From the NCBI GenBank assembly GCA_013214265.1, contig JABSSK010000005.1, forward strand, positions 1-36,558: a stretch of DNA of 36,558 nucleotides, given 5' to 3'. The notes under the pieces were generated by a model. It made no database searches. It was given only the letters and a program-made list of their open reading frames with translations, and was not told where the DNA came from. This document shows, in pieces, positions 9,221-19,499 of the stretch; the first letter of the stretch is position 1, and each line of letters begins with the position of its first letter. The translations under genes and the position numbers were made by a program. The DNA comes from Saprospiraceae bacterium. Its GTDB lineage: Bacteria; Bacteroidota; Bacteroidia; Chitinophagales; Saprospiraceae.

Positions 9221-10942
9221 TTAATAAAGATTGGTAGAACCATCATCCCAGAATACACGATCTGTGAGTGTTTTCTGAGTTGCATTCGCGTTACGATCAA
9301 CGTGTACAGCAGGCAAGAAGAGTGAGCGCGCAAACGCACCAACTTCTGGCTGTAAACCTGGCTGAATCTTAGCAGGATATCCTGTACGACGATACATATT
9401 GTATGCTTCCAGACCATTACCCCAAGCAGCAAGGTAGTACTCCATAATGACTACTGCTAAACGCTCTTCGTTACTGCCGGCAGCATCGTACTGACCTAAT
9501 ACGTAAGCAACGTAAGCATCAACATCACCACTACTGGCTGCGTATCGTTCTTTTACAGTACTTGAACCATTTCTATCAGTTACCGTGGTTGCCATGGTAG
9601 CTGGAACCAAAGACTCAAAGCTAAGTACTTTTGCCATAGAAGCACGAATACCCGCCTCTAGTTGTGTTCTGGCATCATCACTAGTACCCAATGTCAATGC
9701 TGCCTCTGCTCTCATAAAGTGCGTGAATGAAGAGAGGAACAAAGGAAGGATACCCTGACCTAAACCACCAGAAGTACCACGCTGACGCGTATCTTCATAC
9801 TGATCATAGTCAAACTGACCTCCTCCAGGATACAAACCATAAGAGGTACGTATAGGGCCATCTGGTGGAATACCTTCTCCATTAAGGTGATCCCTTCCGG
9901 AGTATCCACTACCAGGTACTACACAGTAAGGTAAGTTTGGATCTACAGCAATAACATGATCAGGCTTTGCGGACTGATCCGGCAGGATAGAGTAGAAGCA
10001 AGAATAAGTTGTTGCATCCTGAGCCTGCGCATCTTCCACTTTCTTGTAGAAGTAGTAGCGAATTCGTGGATCTTCGAGACGAGCTCCATTGTCTTGTAGC
10101 TTGCTAGCATGTAATAACCACATGTAATAGTTACTCAAGTATGGCCCATCACCAACTTCATAGTGGCTATTGTAAAATGGGTGACGTGAGTTCGGGTTGT
10201 TACGCTCCGTTCCATAACGAAACTGGAAGTCTTCAGAAGCGTCATCAATCAAATTGGAACTTAACAAAGCAGACACTGTTGATCCTGCAGATCCGTCAAC
10301 TAAACGCGTATTGATGGCTGCACGCAACTTCAATGTATTAGCTGCTGCAATCCAGTTATCCGCATTACCACCATAGAACAACTCGACAGCAGGTGAACCA
10401 GCAGAGGTCCCTGTCAATTGCCCAATTGCATCATCAAGCAAAGAAATGGCATTTTCGTAAATGGACGCACCGTCTTGCGAAGTTGGGCTAATCACGTCTG
10501 TTCCCTGGCCAGCCTCAGCCAATGGCACATTACCTAACAGGTCAACTAAAGTCATAAGCGTATACGCTTTCATAATTTTAGCAGAACCAGCGTGAATATC
10601 AAATACCCCAGGAGACTGATCCGTAATGGCTAAAAGTGCATCAATATCTGGGAATAAATCCGCATAAGCATTGAACCACAAGCCATTTAATGTAGTCGGC
10701 GAAGTAACTGTCTGATAGAGGAAGTCACCAGCATGATACATCCGGGCCATCGCACCAGGCGTACCCTGGGAACTAGTAAAGACATTGCGGAACTCCAACT
10801 GGATATTGTTGTACAAATCGTTCACGCTTGCCTGATCAGGAGCCACCTGGTTGGGGTCTACCTGAAGGTCTAAGTCGGTCATTTCGCAGGCGGTAATCCC
10901 CCATGCCAGGACCAAAATTGAAATATATTTTAATAATCTCAT
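9221..10942 (-). CDS. SusD/RagB family nutrient-binding outer membrane lipoprotein
   Basis: Start taken at MRLLKYISILVLAWGITAC (lipobox); SusD-like helical repertoire (AKIMKAYTLMTLVDLLGNVPLAEAGQGTD; AANTLKLRAAINTRLVD); follows SusC. Confidence 0.9.
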   Translation of the reverse strand: MRLLKYISILVLAWGITACEMTDLDLQVDPNQVAPDQASVNDLYNNIQLEFRNVFTSSQGTPGAMARMYHAGDFLYQTVTSPTTLNGLWFNAYADLFPDIDALLAITDQSPGVFDIHAGSAKIMKAYTLMTLVDLLGNVPLAEAGQGTDVISPTSQDGASIYENAISLLDDAIGQLTGTSAGSPAVELFYGGNADNWIAAANTLKLRAAINTRLVDGSAGSTVSALLSSNLIDDASEDFQFRYGTERNNPNSRHPFYNSHYEVGDGPYLSNYYMWLLHASKLQDNGARLEDPRIRYYFYKKVEDAQAQDATTYSCFYSILPDQSAKPDHVIAVDPNLPYCVVPGSGYSGRDHLNGEGIPPDGPIRTSYGLYPGGGQFDYDQYEDTRQRGTSGGLGQGILPLFLSSFTHFMRAEAALTLGTSDDARTQLEAGIRASMAKVLSFESLVPATMATTVTDRNGSSTVKERYAASSGDVDAYVAYVLGQYDAAGSNEERLAVVIMEYYLAAWGNGLEAYNMYRRTGYPAKIQPGLQPEVGAFARSLFLPAVHVDRNANATQKTLTDRVFWDDGSTNLY

Positions 10943-10998
10943 TTTAATTTTTTTATGCTTCAATATGTATTTAGACAAACTTGTCTAAACGATTGAAT

Positions 10999-13900
10999 TT
11001 AGAAGGTTACGCTCAACGCTACACCATACTTCTTCACAGTAGGAGCTGTACGGAAGTCAAAACCACGACCGTTACCAACACCTAGTGATAATACCTCAGG
11101 ATCAAAGTTGATTCCCTCAGGGAAGTTAGGTGCATTGTAGAATAGGTTTTCACCAGAGATCGTTAAACCTACACGACCAAATGGCGTTTTTTCTAACAGA
11201 CTCTGTGGCAAAGCGTATGATAAAGAAACTTCACGCAGTCTGATAACCGTTGCGTCGAATACACCCCCTTCGTTTGCGAAGAAGTATGCACGGAAGAACT
11301 GGTCACCAATGTAACCCTGAATGTCGTTAGGCGTACCATCAGCATTAACACCAGGCATGATAAGTGGTAAGTTTCTATCAACATCCGTATCCGTAGTATT
11401 ACCACGAGCCATCAAGGCCTGTACAGTAGATGAGAAGATGTCACCACCATCGATATATTGCCACTGGAAGCCAAAGCTAAATCCTTTGTATGAGAAGTTG
11501 TTAATCCAGTTCGCTTGGAAGTTAGGCTGTGGATTTCCAATTGGAGTCAAGTTAGAAGCACCAACGTAATTACCATTACCATCAACAAGCAATTGGCCAT
11601 CGATTCTTTCGAATGAGCTACCCTGCATAATACCGTAAGGCTCACCAGGAATAGCATAGTTACCTAAGCTTCCACCAAATCCGGCGATCTGAATCTGATC
11701 AACACCTCCTTGAATTTCTTCAACAGTACCAACGTTCTTGGTATAGTTCAATGTGAAGTCCCACTGGAACTCACCGCGGATAGGCGTGATGTTCAAACCC
11801 AGCTCAATACCTTCATTCTTAACGGTTGCACCGTTAGTTGTTGTATTGGTGAAACCTGTAGCAGGATCCAAATCTAAGTCGATGATCAAGTCAGAAGACG
11901 TCTTGCGGTATACAGATAAGTCAACTCCGATGCGGTTGTCAAGGAAACGAGCTTCCACACCAGCCTCAAGTTCCTCGTGTAACTCAGGCATCAGGTTTTG
12001 GTTACCCAAACGGTTTGAAAGTGTATTAGAGTTCAAACTAGTTCCTCCATTAGATACAAACACATTGGTAGCAGTACCTAACACAGTACGCGTTTGATAA
12101 GGTCCTGGATAACCAGCAGAAGTACCATAACCTACACGTAGCTTCAAGTAGTTAATGATGTTGTTGTTTGTGATCGCAGGGAATGCGTCAGATGCAACAA
12201 ACGATAAACTAGCAGAAGGATACAGAATAGAACGGTTCGCTTCTTCTAAAGTAGAAGTCCAGTCATTACGTGCCTGAACATTCAAGTATAAGTAGTTACG
12301 GAATCCTAGAGAAGCCGTAGCGTAAACACCTAGTGTATTTTCTTCAGCAGTTGAAGAGAAAGAATTGTGGACAGAGAAATTGTTGTGCGTAAATAAATCA
12401 TACACAAACTGCTGCGTAGAGGTAGTTCCTAAGAAATCACGCACTTCACGACGGATGTTGGTACCAACAATACCATCCAAAGCGAAATCTTCACTTAACT
12501 GGAAGTTATATGCCAAGTTCAATACTTGGTCTGTGATGCGGTTCTTACGCTCAGAAGATGACATCAAACCATCTGGGTTTCCAGATCCACCTTTGTTTTT
12601 CTGTCTGCTTTGTTGCTGAGAGTATTGGTCAATACCTAAACGATACAGAGCGTTCAACCATGGCGTGATTTCGTAAGTCAGCTCAATGGTACCAAAGAAA
12701 CGCTGTACTGTCTCGAAGTCAGCAGCGTTGTTCAGGAACCAACGTGGGTTTTCAATCAAAGAACCACGACGATAGTAGATCGTGCTACCGTCAATTGGGC
12801 TTTGGTAAGGCAGACCCATCAAGTCCATTGAACGTGGTGTAAATAATAACGCAGCAAATAGACCGTTACCTGAACCACCAAATGCTGGGTCAGTCATCGG
12901 TACACGACGATTTGAATTTGCATAGTTGAATGTACCTTTAATACCAAGGCCATTATCTAATTTAGAATTCAAGCCTAATCCGAAGTTGTGCTTACGTAAG
13001 TAGTTGGAAGCATCACCTCCACGCATTTCGTCTAGCTTAGGCGTAAAACCTTCGTCATCTAGGTAGCTGTAAGTCATTGAAACAGCAGTATTCTCACCAA
13101 CTTGATTCTGGATAGCAATAGATGTATTTGTAGTCACACCAGGATCTGCGAAGAAGTTTTCAACGCTCTTGTATGGCTGGTATACATAATCAGCATCGAT
13201 GAACTGAGGTACATCGTCGCGATATTGCGCCTGATCGTAAGGGTGAGTAATTAATACCTGACCTTGCCCATTCACTCCACGGAAGTTAGAACCGTTAGAA
13301 GAAGGATTGGAATCAGCAAAAGCTGCGCCCCAGTTAGAGAAGAACCAACCAAAACCGGCGTTGAAACCGTTACCAAAGGTATTTTGGTAATCCGGTAGGT
13401 TAGCTACCTCGTTGTAGGATAAACTCTGGGTAACAGAAACTTCCATCTTCTTGTCTAGGTTAGCTCCTGCGTTACCGTTCTTAGTTGTAACCAGGATCAC
13501 ACCATTACGTCCTGCTTCCCCGTAAAGTACGGTTGCAGACAGACCTTTCAGGATAGAAACTTCAGAAATGTTGTTAGGATCTAAATCAAGAAAACGGCTG
13601 GAAGCTGTCGCACCACCTGCCGCGAAACCCTGATCGTTGTAGGTCGAGGTGTTAAAAGGCTGGTTGTCACCGGTAATGGATGAGAATCCACGGATAATAA
13701 TGTTGGTACCCGTACCGGCCATACCGGATGTTTGCTGAATATCCACCCCGGTAGCTTTACCGCGAAGGATACGAGCTACGTCAGCTTCCTGACGTCCAGC
13801 AATTTGCTCCGTGTTCAGTGTTGATACACCGTAACCAAGGGCCTTTTTCTCTTTTTTGATACCTAAACCAGTTACAACGACTTCAGAAAGAGTCTCAGCA

Positions 13901-14187
13901 GATTCAGCCAGAACCACATCAACTACATTTGATGCGCCCAACTCAACCTCTTGCGTAGTGTAACCCGTGTAGGAAAAGACCAAAACGGTAGAACCATCAG
14001 GAACGCTTAACGAGTAGGTACCGTCTAAGTCGGTAACCATACCCGTAGAAGTTCCTTTGACCAGGATACTAGCTCCGATCAATGGCTCGCCGCTTTCATC
14101 GGCTACTGTACCACTAATAGTTCTTTGGGCCATTGCGCCAACAAGACCAAAGACTACTAGTGCAACCACTAGTAAGTGCTTTTTCAT
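10999..14187 (-). CDS. SusC/RagA family TonB-linked outer membrane protein
   Basis: 1062 aa; carboxypeptidase-regulatory-like N-domain (GTVADESGEPLIGASILVKGTSTGMVTDLDGTYSLSV), plug domain LRGKATGVDIQQTSGMAGTGTNIIIRGFSSI, TonB-dependent barrel. Confidence 0.97.
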   Translation of the reverse strand: MKKHLLVVALVVFGLVGAMAQRTISGTVADESGEPLIGASILVKGTSTGMVTDLDGTYSLSVPDGSTVLVFSYTGYTTQEVELGASNVVDVVLAESAETLSEVVVTGLGIKKEKKALGYGVSTLNTEQIAGRQEADVARILRGKATGVDIQQTSGMAGTGTNIIIRGFSSITGDNQPFNTSTYNDQGFAAGGATASSRFLDLDPNNISEVSILKGLSATVLYGEAGRNGVILVTTKNGNAGANLDKKMEVSVTQSLSYNEVANLPDYQNTFGNGFNAGFGWFFSNWGAAFADSNPSSNGSNFRGVNGQGQVLITHPYDQAQYRDDVPQFIDADYVYQPYKSVENFFADPGVTTNTSIAIQNQVGENTAVSMTYSYLDDEGFTPKLDEMRGGDASNYLRKHNFGLGLNSKLDNGLGIKGTFNYANSNRRVPMTDPAFGGSGNGLFAALLFTPRSMDLMGLPYQSPIDGSTIYYRRGSLIENPRWFLNNAADFETVQRFFGTIELTYEITPWLNALYRLGIDQYSQQQSRQKNKGGSGNPDGLMSSSERKNRITDQVLNLAYNFQLSEDFALDGIVGTNIRREVRDFLGTTSTQQFVYDLFTHNNFSVHNSFSSTAEENTLGVYATASLGFRNYLYLNVQARNDWTSTLEEANRSILYPSASLSFVASDAFPAITNNNIINYLKLRVGYGTSAGYPGPYQTRTVLGTATNVFVSNGGTSLNSNTLSNRLGNQNLMPELHEELEAGVEARFLDNRIGVDLSVYRKTSSDLIIDLDLDPATGFTNTTTNGATVKNEGIELGLNITPIRGEFQWDFTLNYTKNVGTVEEIQGGVDQIQIAGFGGSLGNYAIPGEPYGIMQGSSFERIDGQLLVDGNGNYVGASNLTPIGNPQPNFQANWINNFSYKGFSFGFQWQYIDGGDIFSSTVQALMARGNTTDTDVDRNLPLIMPGVNADGTPNDIQGYIGDQFFRAYFFANEGGVFDATVIRLREVSLSYALPQSLLEKTPFGRVGLTISGENLFYNAPNFPEGINFDPEVLSLGVGNGRGFDFRTAPTVKKYGVALSVTF

Positions 14188-14228
14188 ACTAATCCAATTT
14201 TATTACGTATTTAAAGTGAAACTGCTAA

Positions 14229-14236
14229 CAAAGCTA
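14229..14236 (-). promoter_or_regulatory. Candidate -7 box upstream of susC
   Basis: Minus strand TAGCTTTG fits TAnnTTTG; no clear -33 TTTG at ideal spacing. Confidence 0.3.
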
Positions 14237-14896
14237 TAGTCTTTTCTAAAAACTTGATAACATTCTTTTAACTTTTTCAGATCCGAAACCATTTAATACG
14301 GATTCTCTCTTTCTTTTGGGGCTTTTCAAAAACAGCATACTGGGGGGACGGAGTGTTCCATTATCCATTGATAGTGAACTCACTACAGTTAATAAGTGGA
14401 AAGTAAATACTTTTGTAAATTTTCGATATGAACAGATTTTTTCAAATTCATTCTACTTAGACAAAATCGATTGGTTGGAATTATTAATTTTTTGTTAACG
14501 GTGGCAATATTCAAAAAAAAGGTTTTTTATCCTAAATCTTAGCCAATTTTTCTATGTTAATTTCTATTCCAAATTTTTCTTCGCTGAAAACACAAAAACA
14601 AGAATTTTTTTTGGCGTCCACCAGCACTCTTTGCTAGTAGTGCGGCCAGTCGTGTTTAACAACTTCTTAACAAAGCAGGCACCAATTTAACGAATGCTGG
14701 ACTATTTCCGCTGCCTTTTGTTAAAAATAAATTTTTCTTTTTACACAAAAACTAAAAATTGCATTTCTCAAAATTCTAGGAAAACCAAACCTTTTACCTT
14801 GATTTTAAGGGTTTTCAAACAATTAACCACCATACTAAAAGTATGTTCAAAAAAATGGAAGCCTTTAGTCTTAAATATGCCCTAATACCAATCTGT

Positions 14897-15616
14897 TTAG
14901 ACGCTCTGGCAGCGCGATAAGTACATTTGAATGGTATTTTTTAACCCAAAATACAAGGCATCACAAACCAAAGCGTGACCGATAGAGACTTCTAAAAAGC
15001 CGGGAACTTTCGTCACATAATACGCTAGATTATCCAAATTTAAATCATGGCCCGCATTCAGTCCAAGGCCAAGATCCAAAGCTTTTTGAGCAGCAACTAC
15101 ATGTGGCGCTACTGCCGCTTCTTTGTTATTTGTAAACTGTTCTGCGTAGTGCCCAGTATATAATTCAATTCGGTCAGCACCAACGTCCAGAGCCCCTTCC
15201 ACCATGGCTGGGTCAGGATCAAGAAATAAGGAAACCCGAATATCTTTCGCTTTGAACCGGCTTATAATTTCAGTCAAAAAAGCTTTATGCTCTATAGTAT
15301 TCCATCCTTCACTGGAGGTCAAAGCATCCGGAGCATCGGGTACTAATGTAACTTGATGGGGAGGGTTATCCAGCACCAACTCCATGAACCGTGGTGTAGG
15401 ATTGCCCTCAATATTAAATTCTGTGGTTACTATATCCTTTAGTTTTGGAATATCGCTGTAACGGATATGGCGCTCATCAGGTCGGGGGTGTACCGTAATA
15501 CCTTGGCCACCATAAGCTTCGCAATCTTTTGCAACCTGTATCAGGTTGGGGAAATCCCCGCCCCTAGCATTTCTGATTAGAGCCACTTTATTCACATTTA
15601 TACTTAAACGAGTCAT
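14897..15616 (-). CDS. pdxJ: Pyridoxine 5'-phosphate synthase
   Basis: MTRLSINVNKVALIRNARGGDFPNLIQVAKDCEAYGGQGITVHPRPDERHIRYSDI... Confidence 0.97.
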   Translation of the reverse strand: MTRLSINVNKVALIRNARGGDFPNLIQVAKDCEAYGGQGITVHPRPDERHIRYSDIPKLKDIVTTEFNIEGNPTPRFMELVLDNPPHQVTLVPDAPDALTSSEGWNTIEHKAFLTEIISRFKAKDIRVSLFLDPDPAMVEGALDVGADRIELYTGHYAEQFTNNKEAAVAPHVVAAQKALDLGLGLNAGHDLNLDNLAYYVTKVPGFLEVSIGHALVCDALYFGLKNTIQMYLSRCQSV

Positions 15617-15663
15617 ATATTTTTGATTTTAGCGGAGACAGCACGGAGACAATAAGCACGAAT

Positions 15664-16611
15664 ATGCAAAAATTACTATCTTCCGTCGCAACAAAATTAG
15701 GTGCGTATATGCTACCATTGGACAAACCAGAATCACCGCCAGTGGTTCATCAATCTCTCGTATCCTTTATATTTTTCTTGGTTTTAGCAACCTTAATCGG
15801 TGCGCTGATTGGAGGCTTATTGGCTTTTTCAATCGGTATGCTTATGGGTATAGATATCTCCTCAATGTCCGCTCCCAATGAGAACACCCTACCGATGAGA
15901 ACCTTTCTGCGATTGAGCAATCTAATCAGCCATCTATTCACCTTTACTGTTCCCGCTCTTATTTTAGCTTTTATTCTTTTTAAAAAACGGTTGTGGAAGC
16001 AGTTGGCTCTAAATAAACCGCCCACACTTAGGCTCTCCATTCTTGGTATATTCTGGGTGCTTATTTCATTCCCATTCGCTCAACTTCTATATTGGCTAAA
16101 CCAGCAATTACCTTTACCCGGTATATTCTTAGAGATGGAAGACTCAGCCACCCAACTACTGGAAACCATCATGACCATGAATTCTAGTGGTGAACTCCTT
16201 TTAAATATCATAGTCATTGGCATTTTACCTGCTGTCGGTGAGGAGTTAATCTTCAGAGGATTACTACAACGCAAGCTAGAGAGCAGATTCTCTCCGGTCT
16301 GGGCCATCTGGATCACAGCCTTTATTTTTTCTGCAATCCACTTCCAGTTTGCTGGATTTTTTCCTAGGATGTTACTTGGTGCCTTATTAGGGTATCTTTT
16401 CTTCTGGAGTCAAAACTTATGGGTACCTATCCTTGGACATTTCTTTTTTAATGCATCACAAGTTACAGCCCAATATGCGTTTGGGGACCAGCTCGAAAAT
16501 CTGGACGTCGAAGGTTCTATGCCTGCCCCATGGCTAGGAGGTGTTATTTCTTTAGTCATACTCTTAATCATAGCACGTTTGTTGTACCACCAACGTATAA
16601 CCCCACAATGA
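15664..16611 (+). CDS. CPBP family intramembrane glutamic endopeptidase
   Basis: Multi-TM; VGEELIFRGLLQRKLE, SAIHFQF, HFFFNAS motifs. Confidence 0.9.
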   Translation: MQKLLSSVATKLGAYMLPLDKPESPPVVHQSLVSFIFFLVLATLIGALIGGLLAFSIGMLMGIDISSMSAPNENTLPMRTFLRLSNLISHLFTFTVPALILAFILFKKRLWKQLALNKPPTLRLSILGIFWVLISFPFAQLLYWLNQQLPLPGIFLEMEDSATQLLETIMTMNSSGELLLNIIVIGILPAVGEELIFRGLLQRKLESRFSPVWAIWITAFIFSAIHFQFAGFFPRMLLGALLGYLFFWSQNLWVPILGHFFFNASQVTAQYAFGDQLENLDVEGSMPAPWLGGVISLVILLIIARLLYHQRITPQ

Positions 16612-16662
16612 TTTTAACCAAAAAATAATTTAGTTATTTGGTTCCTCCCGGCTATGCACTAA

Positions 16663-16693
16663 ACAGGGTTCGTATCATGTTTTCGAACCCTGT
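16663..16693 (+). terminator. Terminator-like hairpin after the CPBP gene
   Basis: acagggttcg-tatcatgtttt-cgaaccctgt, perfect 10-bp stem; U-tract weak. Confidence 0.5.
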
Positions 16694-16770
16694 ACTTTCA
16701 AAAAGAACCATTTCGCTTAAAACAATCAAAACACAAAAAATACCTACTTTGGACACCTGAACGAACAACT

Positions 16771-17619
16771 ATGGATGGATTTGGCACACGTGCAGTTACT
16801 GCTGTTATTTTTGTATCCGTTATGCTCATAGGCATCTTGGGTGGGCTCATACCCTACGTTGTCTTATTCTGCGTATTATTATTTTTATTGCTGAAAGAAT
16901 ACTTTGGTCTAGTACTTAGTGAAGATCAAAAGTCATATCCAGTACGAATGTGGTTTGGTTTGATTGTGGGAATATTCCCCTATTTTGGGCTACTAGCCGA
17001 AAGGATGGAATGGTATCAGGCTTCGTGGATATTTGCTTTACTGCTATTTTCTATGGTGCTGTTTCTCTTATTCATGATCGAACTATTCAGTAACTCCCGC
17101 CAACCCTTTCAAAATATAGCTTTCATTTTTTCGGGCTTTATCTACATAACCCTTCCTCTATCCCTTTTGCATCTTATCACCATCCATCATGGTGCTTATC
17201 AACATCGGTTTATCTTAGGTATCGTCTTATTGATCTGGACCAATGATACCGCAGCCTATCTCGTTGGTTCCCGACTTGGCAAGCACCATCTTTTTCCGCG
17301 AGTATCACCCAAAAAAACGTGGGAAGGTACAGTCGGTGGGGCACTATTTACCATTCTAGCAGCTTGGGGTATGTATGGGCTCTTCCCTTCTTTCCCGCTG
17401 GCAGGTTGGATAATACTAAGCCTAATTATTGTTTTTTTTGGTTCTATAGGTGACCTTATCGAATCCATGTTAAAACGCAGTATCCAAATTAAAGACACGG
17501 GAAATGTTTTGCCCGGGCATGGTGGCTTACTGGATCGGTTCGACTCATTTTTGTATTGTATTCCTTTCTCTGTAACTTTTATTCTTTTAGTAGAATCCAA
17601 TACCCTAAACATCTTTTAA
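16771..17619 (+). CDS. cdsA: Phosphatidate cytidylyltransferase
   Basis: C-term signature SPKKTWEGTVGG...GDLIESMLKRSIQIKDTGNVLPGHGGLLDRFDS. Confidence 0.95.
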   Translation: MDGFGTRAVTAVIFVSVMLIGILGGLIPYVVLFCVLLFLLLKEYFGLVLSEDQKSYPVRMWFGLIVGIFPYFGLLAERMEWYQASWIFALLLFSMVLFLLFMIELFSNSRQPFQNIAFIFSGFIYITLPLSLLHLITIHHGAYQHRFILGIVLLIWTNDTAAYLVGSRLGKHHLFPRVSPKKTWEGTVGGALFTILAAWGMYGLFPSFPLAGWIILSLIIVFFGSIGDLIESMLKRSIQIKDTGNVLPGHGGLLDRFDSFLYCIPFSVTFILLVESNTLNIF

Positions 17620-17712
17620 ATAACGCTCAACCTCTTTTTAAATACACAAATAGCAAAGTAATTCCCACCATATAGAGGTAATGCTATACTTTTGTAGAAA
17701 CTCAATAAACTT

Positions 17713-18363
17713 ATGCGCATCCATCCTGAAGGTAAACCATTCATCATTTATTCTTTCCTCACCTTAGTTTTAATTAACATTGTATTTTCACTTGGTATTC
17801 CTTTTTTCCTCTTTTTCCCCTTCGTAATCATCTCATTGGTTCTTTTCGTCTTTATTATTCAATTCTTCCGAAATCCGGAAAGGCTAGTGAATACAGACCA
17901 TAATGCCATAATCTGCCCAGCAGATGGTAAGGTGGTTGTCATCGAAGAAGTTGAGGAAACGGAATACTTTAAAGATCGAAGGATACAGGTATCTATTTTC
18001 ATGTCTCCACTAAATGTGCATATTAATCGGGTTCCTGTTACTGGAAAAACAAGGTATGTTAAATACCACCCGGGAAAATATCTTGTAGCCTGGCATCCCA
18101 AAGCCAGTACAGAGAATGAAATGGCTACTACAGTTATTGAAGATGAAACCGGTAGGCCCGTATTGATTCGTCAGATTGCCGGTGCTATGGCCAGAAGGAT
18201 TATCACTTACCTGCAAGAAGGAAACCCTGTCCAAAAGGGACAAGAGTTAGGTTTTATTCGATTTGGCTCAAGAGTGGATGTTTTACTTCCTCTAGATGCC
18301 AAAATAGCTGTAAAGCTCAACCAAAAAGTAAAAGGCAATAAAGACATAATAGCGCACTGGTAA
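17713..18363 (+). CDS. psd: Phosphatidylserine decarboxylase family protein
   Basis: 216 aa; FFRNPER, CPADGKVVVIEEV, NVHINRVPVTG, C-term RFGSRVDVLLP (G|S self-cleavage site expected). Confidence 0.94.
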   Translation: MRIHPEGKPFIIYSFLTLVLINIVFSLGIPFFLFFPFVIISLVLFVFIIQFFRNPERLVNTDHNAIICPADGKVVVIEEVEETEYFKDRRIQVSIFMSPLNVHINRVPVTGKTRYVKYHPGKYLVAWHPKASTENEMATTVIEDETGRPVLIRQIAGAMARRIITYLQEGNPVQKGQELGFIRFGSRVDVLLPLDAKIAVKLNQKVKGNKDIIAHW

Positions 18364-18401
18364 AGCACTTTGGGGGTAATCCTTTTTTCGGGAAACCCAA
18401 T

Positions 18402-19463
18402 TTAACGTTCTTCCCAGACTACCTGTCCTGTTTGGTCGATGTAGGCCCACCGATTATTTCTCTCTACCCATGCCAGCCCGTTTTTAAAAGGACGAGCCCG
18501 GTCATATTTAAAAGGAATGCGAGGGGTCCCTGATGTGTCAACATATCCCCAGAACGACTTTTTTCGCACCTGTGCCAATCCCTCCGAAAACAATCCGGCA
18601 TCTTGATAAGAAAACGGTATAACCACATCGCCAGACGTATTAATAAAGCCAAAACCTGCTGACTTTTTTACAGGTGCCAGACCATGGCTAAAATCTCCAA
18701 CTTGTTCAAACTGAGGCGAAATCACTACAGCACCTTTTTCCGAAACAAATCCATATCCACTTCCCCCACTAATAATAGCCATACCTTCAAAAAAAGTACC
18801 GTTAGTAATAGTCTGTTCGTAAGGAAACTGGGGCGGAAGCAATACTTGACCACTTGTGTTCACTAATCCCCATAAGCCCTCATCTAAAATTACGGAAAGA
18901 TGATTCTTCTGAAAAGCAAAAGCCTGCTGATAAGGCAACTCTAATTGTGGCGTTCCTGACTGGTTAATAAAACGAGTCAACCCTTTATACCCTACCGGTG
19001 CCAAGCCTTCTGAAAAGGGCCCTGCCCATTGAAAAGATGGGGCAATAACCCAATCGTTAGTTTTATCGATATATCCGAACTGCTGGTATAAAGCAACCGC
19101 AGCCAAGCCTTCACTAAAATCACCAGCCTGCTCGTATTGCACCGGGATCATTAATCGCCCTCTTGTATTGATATAACCCCAACGAGAGACCAACTGTACA
19201 CGCGCCTTTTCTTCTTCAAAAACACCTACATAATTGAAAAAGTGCTTCATTAAAAGCCTACCCATGGTATCCATCGGCACCAGCTTATTATTAAGACGGA
19301 TACGGGAAAAACCATGGTAGAAGTCTTCCGCCTCGTAATACTGCGGTTCGATAACTACCGTTCCAAATCGGTCCATAAAACCGAATTTACCTTCCTCCCG
19401 AATTTTAAAAAGGGTCAATTCCATAGCCTCAAGTGCTTTTGGCACAGGCTCGAAGATAACCAA
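18402..19463 (-). CDS. WG-repeat-containing protein
   Basis: Tandem WG-type repeats (GKFGFMDRFGTVVIEPQY, RWGYINTRGRLMIPVQYEQAGDFSEGLA, FGFINTSGDVVIPFSYQDAGLFSEGLA, FWGYVDTSGTPRIPFKYDRA); start uncertain (TTG at 19463, or Met14). Confidence 0.85.
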   Translation of the reverse strand: MVIFEPVPKALEAMELTLFKIREEGKFGFMDRFGTVVIEPQYYEAEDFYHGFSRIRLNNKLVPMDTMGRLLMKHFFNYVGVFEEEKARVQLVSRWGYINTRGRLMIPVQYEQAGDFSEGLAAVALYQQFGYIDKTNDWVIAPSFQWAGPFSEGLAPVGYKGLTRFINQSGTPQLELPYQQAFAFQKNHLSVILDEGLWGLVNTSGQVLLPPQFPYEQTITNGTFFEGMAIISGGSGYGFVSEKGAVVISPQFEQVGDFSHGLAPVKKSAGFGFINTSGDVVIPFSYQDAGLFSEGLAQVRKKSFWGYVDTSGTPRIPFKYDRARPFKNGLAWVERNNRWAYIDQTGQVVWEER

Positions 19464-19499
19464 AAATATGAGCAGAACAGGATAGAGTTCTGCCTATAC

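Noticed and set aside
11193-12619. Several 70-114 aa ORFs overlapping susC on both strands
   Set aside because: Fully nested in the well-supported susC frame; no independent signal
15750-16316. Antisense ORFs (96 and 78 aa) within the CPBP protease
   Set aside because: No start/RBS or domain support; overlap a clear membrane-protease frame
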